Source of the DNA: Iris pallida | Lineage: Eukaryota; Streptophyta; Magnoliopsida; Asparagales; Iridaceae | Direction: 5' to 3' | NCBI GenBank assembly: GCA_029216955.1 | Contig: JANAVB010006999.1 | Location: forward strand, 2,879,102-2,943,101 | Length of the DNA: 64,000 nt | Part shown: one piece after another, positions 1 through 10,358 of the stretch | Numbering within the stretch: position 1 is the stretch's first letter | Layout of the letters: every line of letters starts with the position of its first letter | Notes under the pieces: model-generated | Database searches by the model: none | The model's input: only the letters and a program-made list of their open reading frames with translations | What the model was told of the DNA's origin: nothing | Position numbers and translations under genes: made by a program

Positions 1-370
1 TCAGACTTCAATTGATGCTACTGTCCCACTGTATTTATATTCATACACTTGGAGTATATGGTTGTGATATCTTAGAGTATGGGTTATAGTATACTATATA
101 TGTATACCTATATGAGTCTTGGTTATGGTATAGTTAGAGTTTGGGATTAGTAAATAACTGATTGTTGACCTCTCTCACAATTAAATTTACTTATGCCAAG
201 TCTTTTGGGCCTATCAGAGTTATAGAACTTTTCAAAAATTTAGTATAATGTTGATTACCTCAAAAGGCTTCCACAAGTAAGAGTGTATAGAGTGTATATC
301 GTAGGCAGATGTGTGTATAGAGTGAGCCTCCCTACTCCCCTTCTTCTCATTCGGGTCATGAGGCATCCTA

Positions 371-697
371 TTTCGCATCATATGATATACATCTCAACCA
401 AAGCGTGGAGAAGTGTGAAAATATTAATATTAAGCAAGGATCAGTATCGGAATCAGTATCACCATGAATCTTATAGCTTGTTCTAACAGAGCATAATATA
501 AAATAAACGTGAAGCAGAGCTTCACATTCAAAATATTAGAATGTGAAGCTTTGATTCACACGTTTGGTTTTATATTATGCTTTGGTAGAATAAGCCATGA
601 GATTCATGATGATACCGATTCCGATACCGATCCTTGGTTAATATTAATATTTTCACACTTCTCTACTCTTTGGTTGAGATGGATATCATATGAGAAA
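371..697. repeat. Foldback/MITE-like inverted repeat
   Basis: Two arms of about 159 bp (371-529 and 539-697) are imperfect reverse complements around a 9-bp loop (530-538). The outer ends read TTTCGCATCATATGATAT and its counterpart. The short translations of this stretch are by-products of the palindrome. It lies within the outer CACTA element. No clear target duplication was found, so it may be a MITE or an internal foldback. Confidence 0.65.
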
Positions 698-1049
698 TTC
701 GAATGAGAAGCAGGAAAGTAGAGGGGGGGTCAGAGATGGGGCCTTCTGAGGACACAGAGGAGTCTAAGAGTCGAGTTTGTGTGTATAATCATTTGATATA
801 TATAGTGTAAAAATTAGATAGTATCATGTGTCAGGGTGTGTGTGTGTCTAGGAGTCAAGTTAGGACTGAGTATCAGGCTCAGGGGGCAGTATACGTATGA
901 GGGCTTATCCAGGGACAGAGTCTCAGATAGGAAGGGAATGTGTATGTATTAGTAGTTAGGTTTTATGCATCGAAAACATATGCGTATCTCGGTTACATAT
1001 AGCAAGTGTGAAGTATACAGAATTGAAAATATGTGTATTACATATGCAT

Positions 1050-2610
1050 TTTTTGATTTGCCTTTGGCGGAAGGCGGACGTGGACGTTTGCAGCATGGGT
1101 CTGGCTCACGTCCGGCTCCTTTGGAGCGTCCAGGCCGTCCACCTGTCGACGAGGGCGAGTTCCTAGATGTTCATGATGGGTTATCTCTGGGCGCGGCCCG
1201 TTCATCGGTCGGGGGAGCTACTCCTTCGGCCACTACTCCGACGACTACTCCTATGACCACTCCGGTCGCTTCTACCCCTACGGCCGCTCCCATTGCGGCC
1301 AATCCCTATCCGGACTTGGTGGTTGAGCGCGGAGTCTATAGACGATGCGTATGAGATCCTTCGACGTTACCGGAGCGCCCAGCCGACGTCCATCTTCCGG
1401 AGCGGTGGGCCGATGGACAGACGTAAGTATATATGTTTTAGTTTATTATAAATTCATTTATTTATTCATATATTCTTCATAGTAGCTGATGCCGTACATT
1501 GCTTTCTTATCTCAGGATTTTTCCGATCCGCGCCAGGCGAGATCTAGGCGACTTGATTCACCGTAATTTCCATGGGCCGTACCTGAACTTCGGCGACATC
1601 CGGCGGAGATGCGGTTCATTTGGCTTGACGCACTGAGGGTATGTATAATGGTCTTTCTTTATAATATGTATCAAAAATTTGTTCATTCATGTGCGTTTAT
1701 CTTATTTGCAGGCGTCGTACTGGTGGTCGGAGCATAGGGACCAGGCCATCCGTAGGTGCTACAAGACCGTATCCAGCAAAAGGATACGTGACATGATCTA
1801 CGACCAGAAGGCGCTGGAGAGCCTGAGAGGTAGTGGATCAGAACATGGGTGCAAGGAGTGGCTCAGAGCGGATTTCTGGGTGGAGATGAAGAAGAAAATA
1901 GAGACCCCAGCCTATCTGGCTAAGTCTGAGAAGGCGAAGGCTACCCGTGCTAAGGCTGGTCAGCACACGGGTGGTTCGATCCCGTGTGCGGAGCACATGC
2001 GCCGATTGGTGAGTATTCTATTAAATTGTCAAATTTTTAAGTCTTAAACTCTAGAAATAGAGTATTAATTTATGTTTAATTGTACAAGCGCGAGGAGGTC
2101 GTCGGAAAAGGCGGAGATCCGGACACCGTCGACTTTCCCACAGTCTTTTCGCATACCCACAAGCGCAAGAGCGATGGGAAGCTCGTAGATGAGCGGGCCG
2201 CCAAAGCTTATGTAAGTTTTTTTATTCTTTATATGTATTACATTTTTATAATTGTAGATGATCGGACTACGAGTATCGATATCGGTACCCCATACTCATA
2301 TAGTGATGGGCCGATACCGATTTTGATTGCGATACCGATACTAATAGGAATGGTCCGATACTCAGAGTATCGGTATCGGGCCATTCCTATGTGAGTATCG
2401 GTATCGATCTATTACTATATGAGTATGAGTATCGGTATCGGCCCATTACTCGGCCCATTACTATGAGTATTGATATCGGTATCGGTACATTACTATGAAT
2501 CTTTATATTAACTCTAAATTTATTTACGTTTATATAATATAGGAGGAGTTTGAGAGTCGGGTCGGTGAGGGGGGTGAGGGAGGTGAGGGGGCTGGACCTA
2601 GCCAGTCGAC
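1050..2610 (+). pseudogene. CACTA Transposase_24 (Ptta/En/Spm) gene, 5' and middle exons
   Basis: The fragments resemble the plant Ptta/En/Spm Transposase_24 family, the second gene of many CACTA elements. Visible exons are about 1050-1423 (Pro/Thr/Ala-rich, donor GTAAGTAT), 1516-1638, 1712-2008, 2089-2211 and 2543-2610, with consensus GT/AG borders. Exon 1712-2008 encodes ASYWWSEHRDQAIRRCY and later KAKATRAKAGQHTGGS, close to the family's typical Lys-rich HTGGS region. The last exons splice in frame (RAAKAY to EEFESRV). Two frameshifts break the gene: one near 1335-1345 (the frame encoding DDAYEILRRY is lost) and a one-base loss near 1600 before the codons for AEMRFIWLDALR. The gene is then interrupted at 2611 by another transposon. 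Family call is by eye. Confidence 0.72.
2262..2490. repeat. Intronic GATACCGATA/TATCGGTATC low-complexity repeat
   Basis: The intron between the 2089-2211 and 2543-2610 exons is filled with irregular copies of a TATCGGTATCG/CGATACCGATA motif and ATAGGAATGGTCCGATACTC. A related block (gatactcataggaatggtctgat) occurs near 8010-8035 inside the inner CACTA element, so the motif is shared by the two element families. Confidence 0.7.
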
Positions 2611-3240
2611 CACTACCAAAATACAAGGTTTTAGCGACGGCACTATCCGTCGGAAATCCGTCGATAAATTCCTTTACCGACAAATTTTCGACGGATACGG
2701 GCTGAAAAAATCCGTTGGAAATAACCTCGTCGCTAAAACTAGCTCGTCGCTAGTCCGCCGCTCTGCGACTAACTAGCGACGGATTTTCGTTGGCAAAATA
2801 AAAACTTTTAGCGACGGCGTACCGACGACTTCCCGTCAAATACAACAGTTTAAATTTTAAATACATTCATAAAATTAGCGACGAAAAAGTTGTCGCTAAA
2901 TCGTCGCTCCACGTGTATCCGAGGGTTTCTGATATGCAATATCCGTCGCTCAAAGTGTCGCCATCCTCGACAGATTAGCGGCGGAATAGCGACGGATAAT
3001 ACGTCGCCACCCTTCTGGAAATCGTCCACATATTCCAGAATATGAGCGACGGAACGTCCGTCGCTCTTCCGTCGCAAAATTTTTCCAGAAATAGGCCGAC
3101 GGACAATCCGTCCGAAAACCGTCGCTAACTGCAAATGTCAGTCGGTAACCCGTCGATAATCCGTCGCTACCTGCAAAAGTCCGTCGGCAAGTCGTCGATA
3201 ATTCGTCGATAATCCGTCGCTAACTGAAATATTTTTTAAA
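2611..3240. repeat. Left subterminal repeat array of inner CACTA
   Basis: This block holds many direct and inverted GCGACGG/CCGTCGC copies behind the terminal CACTA. In CACTA elements such arrays bind the element's own accessory protein. It overlaps open frames that are artefacts of repeated CGTCGC codons. Confidence 0.75.
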
Positions 3241-3611
3241 AAAATTTACAGGAAAGAGACTATTCCCTGTAATTTAACATATTCAGCATCCACCATACAC
3301 AAATATAACATATCCGACATCCAATATATCCAACAAATATCCATATTGCCAACACAATATCTCCAAACATCTAATATATCACAACATACACAAAAAATAT
3401 CCAACACAATGACCAACAAAATATCCAACACAATATCCAACACACTATCCCAACATACATAGCAAAATATCCAAACATAAACAACCCAATACAAATACGA
3501 AGGCTCAATCTGCTTGCGTTGAGACAAATACCATTCTATCAGCCACTTTGTAAAATATCCAAACATAAACAATCCAACACAATGCCTCAGAAAAGACCGC
3601 AAGTTAGACGA
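3241..3611. other. AT-rich spacer with ATATCCAACA repeats
   Basis: The stretch contains irregular repeats of the type ATATCCAACA/CAACATATCC (about 3290-3480 and 3545-3590). The 118-residue minus-strand open frame is Tyr/Cys/Trp/Val-rich, as expected from this repeat. It is not taken as a gene. Confidence 0.5.
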
Positions 3612-5400
3612 TGAACGGATGGCTCAGAACACAACCCAAAATTTATTCTAGCATACATTAGTGTGAATCATCTATGTTCTGTACATATGGTGTAGTATAC
3701 GTTCTTATCGAATCTAGTATCTAATATCTGAAGAATGTAACAGAATCAAGATGAACTCACATAATGTAATACTAAAATATCATCTACTACTATATAAGAT
3801 ATAGTAATAGATTGTCGTATCATCATTGCCGAGGGATGAGGGTCGAAGGACAGTCAACTTTATCTACGGCTACATAGTTTCTGCCTCGCTAGTCAAATGG
3901 CTGCAAGAACAATGTCCTGATCACCATGTCGTACCATAGTTTCTACCTCGCCAGTCGAATGGCTGCAGAGACTATATGTCCCGATCACCATGTTACCAAT
4001 TAACCAACCAACAAAACAACTGGTTACAAATATTGGCATTATATGTCGCAAAACGTCGCTATGACATCGATAATAGCGACTAAGTTAGCGACGTTAGTAT
4101 GAATGTCGCTAAATTCTAATTATATTCCCCCACCAATTTATTTCCCCCTATTTTACTCTCTCACTCTCTCTCCTCCCTCCCTCCGGCGCTCTCTCTCTCT
4201 TCGGCGCTCTCACAGTACTTAAGTGTGAGAACGGATGGCTCAGAACACAACCCAAAATTCATTCTAGCATACATTAGTGTGGATCATTATATTCTGTACA
4301 TATGGTGTAGTATATGTTCTTATCGTATCTAGTATCTGAAGAATGTAACAGAATCAAGATGAACTCACATAACGTAATACTAAGACATCATCTACTACTA
4401 TATAAGATATAGTGATAGGTTGTCGTATCATCATTACCGAGGGATGAGGGTCGGAGGACAGTCAACTTTATCTACGGCTATATAGTTTTTGCCTCGCCAG
4501 TCAAATGGCTGCAGGAACTATGTCCTGATCACCATGTCGTACCATAGTTTCTGCCTCGCCAGTCGAATGGCTGCAGGGACTATATGTCCCGATCACCATG
4601 TTACCAATTAACCAACCAACAAAACTACTTGTTACAAATATCGACATTATATGTCGCGAAACGTCGCTATGACGTCGCTAATAGCGACTAATTTAGCGAC
4701 GTTAGTATGAACGTCGCTAAATTCTAATTATATTCCCCCACCAATTCATTTTCCCCCATTTACTCTCTTACTCTCTCTCCTCCCCCCCCTCCGACGGTCT
4801 CACTCTCTTCGGCGCTCTCACAGTACTTAAGTGTGAGAACGGATGGCTCAGAACACAACCCAAAATTTATTCTAGCATACATTAGTGTGGATCATTATAT
4901 TCTGTACATATGGTGTAGTATATGTTCTTATCGTATCTAGTATATGAAGAATGTAACATAATCAAGATGAACTCACATAATGTAATACTAAAACGTCATC
5001 TACTACTATATAAGATATATTGATAGGCTGTCGTATCATCATTGCCGAGGGATGAGGGTCGGAGGACAGTCAACTTTATCTACGGCTACATAGTTTCTGC
5101 CTCGCCAGTCGAATGGCTGCAGGGACTATGTCCTGATCACCATGTCGTACCGTAGATTAATACAAATGGAGCTGGAGCCTGAGCCAAAATACAGAATACA
5201 AAATACAAAATACAAAATCCAATCCCTGGGTTCGTCGACCCCCTCGGTGGAACACTCAACACCAGCACGTACAATACATTCCAGAACATACAAAAAATAT
5301 AAAGAAAAAATACTATCCGCAATGAACAATATCAATATATAATATCCGTAAATACGTACAAACTCAGTATCCTCAACGAAAAAACTAAATATCCCCAAAT
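3612..5400. repeat. Left array of ~610-bp tandem units (about 2.9 copies)
   Basis: Units start at 3612, 4229 and 4837, each with GAACGGATGGCTCAGAACAC, giving periods of 617 and 608 bp. Each full unit contains two internal copies of a roughly 62-bp block (TTTCTGCCTCGCCAGTCGAAT) and then a GTCGCTA/TAGCGAC palindromic patch like the CACTA subterminal repeat. The third unit ends differently, in a stretch beginning near 5150 (AAATGGAGCTGGAGCC). The same variant ending recurs near 6955 in the right array. Confidence 0.85.
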
Positions 5401-5743
5401 ACGTACAAAGTCAAAATTATAGTACAGTCCAAAAATGCAAAAATGAAACTACTGATCGCCTGGAGCTGAAGTTGGACACGGTGCTGGAGCCGGAGGAGCG
5501 CCACCAGATGACGCACAAATACCGCTCGAGTGAGCCAAAGGCATGCAGCCACTTCCCTCCCTCCATTCCCCCTCTCCCTCTCTCATGCTATCAACGTCAC
5601 AACTTTTCTAGTGTTGCTCCCTCTAATGATGATGAACGCAAAAATCAAAGACCCCCCTCTCCTTTCTCACTCTTCACAGTTATCACAACAGGAAGGATCA
5701 GTGTTTTCTAGTTCTCTTCCATCCATCCATTCTTCTATTCTGA

Positions 5744-6040
5744 TCAAGCCTCCACATATGATATCCAGCTCAAGTGTAGAGGCGGGGGAGAAGAAGTGGG
5801 CAGGAAAAGGAGGGGAAAGCAGCACAGCCGACGGCATGACCTGGAGAAAGTACAGAGGCTTTCTTCAATATCCGTAGGAAAACTATAAGGATATATCTTT
5901 TCACAACATGTCACCTTGTCAAAGACCCTTAATGTGAATATTATGTTACCGCGGTGTCGGAAGACTAACATGTCATAATTTTCTAAGCCGTGTATTTTGA
6001 CATAATCCTTCCAACTCTTTCCTCCTATTTAGTAATCTTG
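5744..6040 (-). pseudogene. B3-domain fragment, left arm (minus strand)
   Basis: The minus-strand reading contains MLVFRHRGNIIFTLRVFDK followed by VTCCEKIYP, the mirror copy of the right-arm B3 fragment. It differs at several residues (for example NIIFTL versus NMIFIL). After the B3 part the frame runs into a Ser/Pro/Leu-rich tail that differs between the arms through a frame difference. There is no start, no N-terminal half of the domain and no gene structure. Confidence 0.7.
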
Positions 6041-6063
6041 CATTTCTTTATGAAGTACAAGAT

Positions 6064-6429
6064 TACTACATAGGAGGAAAGAGTTGGGTGGATTATGTCA
6101 AAGCATACGGCTTAGAAAATTATGACATGTTAGTCTTCCGACACCGCGGTAACATGATATTCATATTAAGGGTCTTTGATAAGGTGACATGTTGTGAAAA
6201 GATATATCCTTATAGTTCTCCTACGGATGGTGAAAAAAACCTACTGAAATTCCTCCAGGTCTTGCCGCCGGCTGTGCTGCTTTCCCCTCCTCTTCCTGCC
6301 CACTTCTTCTCCCCCGCCTCTACACTTGAGCTGGATATCATATGTGGAGGCTTGATCAGAACGGAGGAATGGATAGATGGAAGGAAACCAGAAAACACTG
6401 ATCCTTCCTGTTGTGATAACTGTGAGTAG
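6064..6429 (+). pseudogene. Captured B3 DNA-binding domain fragment (REM-like), right arm
   Basis: From about 6073 the frame reads GGKSWVDYVKAYGLENYDML, then VFRHRGNMIFILRVFDK and CCEK. This matches the C-terminal half of a plant B3 domain: a Trp-x-x-Phe/Tyr-Val segment, a Leu-x-x-x-D-x-L-V-F turn, a beta strand with a G-N/F pattern, and a closing F-D strand with C-E-K. B3 proteins of the REM class are plant nuclear DNA-binding factors. Only about half a domain is present and the N-terminal part is missing. The rest of the open frame, to the stop at 6427-6429, is Ser/Pro/Leu-rich and not recognisable. It was probably picked up from a host gene by the transposon and then duplicated in inverted orientation. 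Confidence 0.72.
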
Positions 6430-6628
6430 TGAGAAAAGAGAGGGGGGTCTTTGATTTTTGTGTTCATCATCATTAGAGGGAGCAACACTAGAAAAGTTGT
6501 GACATTGATAGCATGAGAGAGGGAGAGGGGGAACGGAGGGAGGAAAGTGGCTGCATGCCTTTGGCTCACTCGAGCGGTATTTATGCGTCAGATAGAATAC
6601 AAAAAAATTTGATTTTTCTCAGTATGTG

Positions 6629-7935
6629 AGAACGGATGGCTCAGAACACAATCCAAAATTTATTCTAGCATACATTAGTGTGAATCATCTATGTTCTGTA
6701 CATATGGTGTAGTATATGTTCTTATCATATTTAATATCTGAAGAATGTAATAGAATCAAGATGAACTCATATAATGTAATACTAAGACATCATCTACTAC
6801 TATATAAGATATAGTAATAGGTTGTCGTATCATCATTGCCAAGGGATGAGGGTCGGAGGACAGTCAACTTTATCTACAGCTACATAGTTTCTGCTTCGCC
6901 AGTCGAATGGCTGCAGGGACTATGTCCTGATCACCATGTCGTACCGTAGATTTATGCAAATGGAGCTGGAGCCAAAATACAGAATCCAAAATACAAAATA
7001 TAGAATCCAATCCCTGGGTTCGCCGAAAATACAAAACCAAAGATTGACACACAGTTCTAATTCATATGTGTTTTAAATGTGAAAACGGATGGCTCAGAAC
7101 ACAACCCGAAATTCATTCTAACATACATTAGTGTGAATCATTTATGTTCTATACATATGGTGTAGTATACGTTCTTATCGAATCTAGTATCTAGTATCTG
7201 AAGAATGTAACAGAATCAAGATGAACTCACATAATGTAATACTAAAACATCATCTACTACTATATAAGATATAGTGATAGGTTATCGTATCATCATTGCC
7301 GAGGGATGAGGGTCGGTAGACAGTCAACTTTATCTACGACTACATAGTTTCTGCCTCGCCAGTCAAATGGCTGCAGGAACTATGTCCTGATCACCATGTC
7401 GTACCATAGTTTCTGCCTCGCCAATCGAATGGCTGCAGGGACTATATGTCCCGATCACCATGTTACCAATTAACCAACCAATAAAACTACTTGTTACAAA
7501 TATCGGCATTATATTTCGTGAAACGTCGCTATGACATCGCTAATAGCGACTAATTTAGCGACGTTAGTATGAACGTCGCTAAATTCTAATTATATCCCCT
7601 ACCAATTTATTTCCTCCTATTTTACTCTCTCACTCTCTCTCCTCCCCCCCTCCGGTGCTCTAACTCTCTCCGGCGCTCTCACATTACTTAAGTGTGAGAA
7701 CGGATGGCTCAGAACACAACCCAAAATTCATGCTAGCATACATTAGTGTGGATTATTATATTCTGTACATATGGTGTAGTATATGTTCTTATCGTATCTA
7801 GTATCTGAAGAATGTATCAGAATCAAGATGAACTCACATAATGCAATACTAAGACATTATCTACTACTATATAAGATATAGTGATAGGTTGTCGTATCAT
7901 CATTGTCGAGGGATGAGTATATGTTCTTATCGTAG
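6629..7935. repeat. Right array of ~610-bp tandem units
   Basis: Units start at 6629, 7081 and 7698 in the same orientation as the left array. The first is a short variant whose end (6950-7030) matches the third unit of the left array (5150-5230). The second is full length (617 bp). The third is cut near 7920 and passes into short AGTATATGTTCTTATCGTA duplications. The arrangement around the palindrome is unit-unit-variant, palindrome, variant-unit-unit. Confidence 0.82.
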
Positions 7936-8034
7936 TATATGTTATTATCGTATGGTGTAGTATATGTTCTTATCGTATCTAGTATCCGATACATCGATTC
8001 GAAACCACCGATACTCATAGGAATGGTCTGATCC

Positions 8035-8450
8035 GAAACCACCGATACCCTCCACCCCCTTCCTTACCTCGTCGGACAGCAAACCCCCTACCCCCTCCCC
8101 CTCCCACACCCCCCCTGACAGCAAACCCCCACCCCACCCCTCCCCCCGACAGCAAACACCCACCCCCCACCCCCCGAAAGCAAACCCCCACCCCACCCCC
8201 TCCCCCCCGATAGCAAACACCCACACCCTCCCCCCTCACCCCCCGACATCAAACCCCCCCTACCCCCTCTCCCTCTGACAGCAAACACCCACCCCCTCCC
8301 CCTCACCCCCGACAGCAAACACCCACCCCCCTCTCCCTCACCCCATCCCGCACCAAACACCATCCACCCTCCGCCCCTCCCTCCCCCCATCACCGCCGGC
8401 CCCCGCTACAGCCGGCCCACCCCCACCCGAAACCCTACCCCTGCCCCGAA
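8035..8450. repeat. C-rich minisatellite (GACAGCAAACACCCACCCC type)
   Basis: About ten irregular copies of a unit built on CGACAGCAAACACCCACCCC make one strand almost free of G. The Gly-rich minus-strand open frames here are artefacts. The opposite strand has runs of G that could form G-quadruplexes. Confidence 0.8.
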
Positions 8451-8735
8451 ACCCTAAACCCTACACTGCCCCCCGCCCTCAACAACCTCCCCCACCTCGC
8501 CAGCCCCAGCGACAGCCGACCCCCCCGACCAACCCGAAGCCCTAAACACAGAGAGAGAGAGAGAGGGGGAGAGAGAGCATACCTGAGAGAGAGATATCCC
8601 ATCGAAGAGAGCTTCGCCGGAGAATGTGACCCGTCGGAGAGAGCTCGCCGGAGAGAGAGAGAGAGAGAGGGAAGAGAGAGTTTTTTGGAGGGAATGAAAA
8701 ATTCCCCCCACCCCCCCGTCGGTCTATTTAAGTTA
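8451..8735 (-). other. Promoter/leader-like GA-rich block
   Basis: The plus strand has AAACCCTAAACCCTA-like patches (8435-8465 and near 8540) and GAGAGA runs (8546-8690). Such composition is common in plant 5' leaders. The 85-residue minus-strand frame is Ser/Leu-rich and not recognisable. No gene is claimed. Confidence 0.3.
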
Positions 8736-9095
8736 GGTTACAGTAGTTAGCGACGGATTACCGACGGATATATCCGTCGGTAGGTAGCCGCTAAATACAA
8801 ACTAGATTACCGACGGAACGTCCGTCGCCACATAGACGCTAATTTAGCGCGCCATTTATTTTACATTTTGCCGCCACAATGTGCGACATATTAGCGTCGG
8901 ACATGAATTCATTGCTAATGTTTGTCAAATTAGCGACAGATGTGCGACTAATTTTGACACAAAAAAATAAAAATAGTATACATTGCTTTCTGACGGTAGT
9001 CAGTCACAAGGTAGTCGCGAGACCGTCGCTATGGCCGACGGATTCGATTCGTCCCTAATTCTCCGTCGCCAATTTGCTGTATTTTAGTACTGGAC

Positions 9096-9564
9096 AGATA
9101 TGAACAAACTATGGGTAGATACGGTCAGAGTAGGGAAAGGCGGAAGCATATACGGTATTGGATCTTTTGCATCCCAGTCGTCCGTCATTTCCAGAGCTCC
9201 ACCTCGACCTCCACCTGTACCAGTACTTCCCATCGGCGGTGCTGCCGTCTACGACCAGGTCACTATTACCCGTATATTATGGGATTTACAAAATTACATA
9301 TACGGTAATACAGGAGCTTCTGCTCCGACACCTATAGTACCGGTCGTTCCGGCTCCAACTGCGGCTCCGACAGTTCAGACTTCAACCGATTCAGCTCCGC
9401 TACAGCCTCCAACACATCCGGCTGCAGCACCTCCGGCTACAACACCGACGGATCCAGCACCGACTTCGAGAGTTCCTCTGTCTCCGGAGGATTTCGAAGA
9501 CGCATTACGAAATGTGCTGGGTAGCTACACCTACCCATCGCCTCCTCTGCCGCCGTCGACGTAG
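9096..9564 (+). pseudogene. Transposase_24 gene, 3' exon of outer CACTA
   Basis: This is the continuation of the exon interrupted at 2610. It begins in frame with DMNKLWVDTVRVGKGGSIYG, then IGSFASQ, matching the family's usual C-terminal block (a W/V segment followed by K-G-x-x-Y-G-x-G-S). A Pro/Thr/Ala-rich linker follows, then PLSPEDFEDALRNVLG and a stop TAG at 9562-9564. The frame is intact across 156 codons, so the exon kept its coding sense until the inner element landed. The apparent start at 9100 is internal and is not the true start. Confidence 0.8.
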
Positions 9565-9569
9565 ATATT

Positions 9570-9800
9570 GTTTGAAAACTCTTTGTATTTGGGAACAATT
9601 TGGAAAATTGTTTGTAAACTGGAAAACTGTGTATTTGGAAAACTGTTTGTGTTTGGAAAATAATTTGGAAAATTGTGTATTTGAAAACTGTCTGTATTGG
9701 AAACTGTGTATTTTAAAACTGTTTGAAAACTGTTCGTATTTGGAAACTGTCTGTATTGAAAACTGTTTATATGACTGTATATTGTGTGTATAACTGTCAA
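9570..9800. repeat. TTTGGAAAACTG short tandem repeats in 3' region
   Basis: Irregular repeats of TTTGGAAAACTGTNTGTA follow the stop codon. Overlapping open frames on both strands (Gln/Phe/Ser-rich) are repeat artefacts. This may be the 3' untranslated part of the Transposase_24 gene. Confidence 0.65.
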
Positions 9801-9839
9801 CATGGATGAGGAGTGCAGGAAAAACAAATATAGACACAC

Positions 9840-10358
9840 AAAATTGTATTTAGCGATGGGACAGCGACGGAACAACGACGGAATATCTAAAAAATTGCAG
9901 TATAGTGACGGAAGAGCGACGTAATATCTGGAACATTTCGTCGCTAAGGTTCTGGAAAATATAGATTTAAAGTATAGCGACGGAATAGCGACATAACCGG
10001 TTCGTCGCTACAAGCCTGTCCGATACCAATTACGTATCGAAAACACGTTAGCGACATACTTTTCCGTCGCTATACCGTCACAAACTAGTGCCAAAATTTT
10101 CGTCGGTAGATAGTCGGTAAAGGTAGCGACGGAATTTCCGTCGCTAATACGTCGCAATTTGTAATAAATAGCGTGTCACTAAATCCGTCACTAATCAGTC
10201 GCTATTCTCGACAAACTAGCGACTGACTGAAATTAGCGACACGTGATTTCCCGATAAACCGTTTTCGTCGCTGATATGTCGCTATTTGGCCTTAGCGACG
10301 GAAAAATGACTTTTAGCGACGGATACCGCCATCGCTAAAAGCCTATTTTTTTGTAGTG
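9840..10358. repeat. Right subterminal repeat array and terminus of outer CACTA
   Basis: There are at least fifteen AGCGACGG/CCGTCGCT copies in both orientations, closing with TTTTTTTGTAGTG at 10346-10358. Confidence 0.85.

Larger units (their letters stand above)
5509..6590. repeat. 1.08-kb near-palindrome carrying a B3 gene fragment
   Basis: The left arm 5509-6040 and right arm 6058-6590 are reverse complements with a 17-bp loop (6041-6057). Arms differ by scattered substitutions and short indels. Both ends carry the same boundary (TGACGCAYAAATACCGCTCG). The arm interior encodes part of a B3 domain. A transcript through the whole would fold into a hairpin of about 530 bp. Confidence 0.88.
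2611..9092. mobile_element. Inner non-autonomous CACTA transposon inserted in exon
   Basis: The left end starts CACTACCAAAATACA. The right end, reverse-complemented, starts CAGTACTAAAATACA, giving 13 of 15 matches. Both ends are followed by GCGACGG-type subterminal repeats (2630-3230 and 8735-9070). The 3-bp target duplication GAC is perfect (2608-2610 and 9093-9095). Removing 2611-9095 restores one open frame: the exon ending at 2610 (codons for GPSQS plus AC) continues at 9096 as T-DMNKLWVDTVRV. No transposase gene is seen in the 6482 bp. The cargo is 610-bp tandem units, a B3-domain palindrome and a C-rich minisatellite. Confidence 0.9.
1..10358 (+). mobile_element. Outer CACTA (En/Spm, CMC) transposon, right part
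   Basis: The right end is at 10358. Read on the minus strand it starts CACTACAAAAAAATAGGC and is followed by many GCGACGG/CCGTCGC subterminal repeats (about 9840-10350), which is the classical CACTA end. A plant Transposase_24-type gene lies inside (about 1.05-2.6 kb and 9.1-9.56 kb). The left end and the DDE transposase gene are not in the window, so they must lie upstream. Bases after the end are GTG (10359-10361), the candidate 3-bp target duplication; its partner is outside the window. The element is interrupted by a second CACTA element at 2611-9092. Confidence 0.8.

Noticed and set aside
2650..3230. Possible satellite or rDNA-like GTCGC repeats
   Set aside because: They lie directly inside a CACTA terminus and recur at the other end, as subterminal repeats do.
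3246..3602. 118-residue minus-strand open frame, hydrophobic and Cys/Trp-rich
   Set aside because: It is a by-product of ATATCCAACA-type repeats; no domain, start context or codon bias supports a gene.
5472..5877. Two overlapping plus-strand frames at the left arm of the B3 palindrome
   Set aside because: The same peptide (MSQRHAAT start) appears mirrored at 6210-6569, showing these are two arms of one palindrome and not two genes. The frame is antisense to the B3 fragment.
7945..8393. Gly-rich minus-strand open frames in three registers
   Set aside because: All three frames are open because of the C-rich minisatellite, so no frame is preferred. Not a glycine-rich protein gene.
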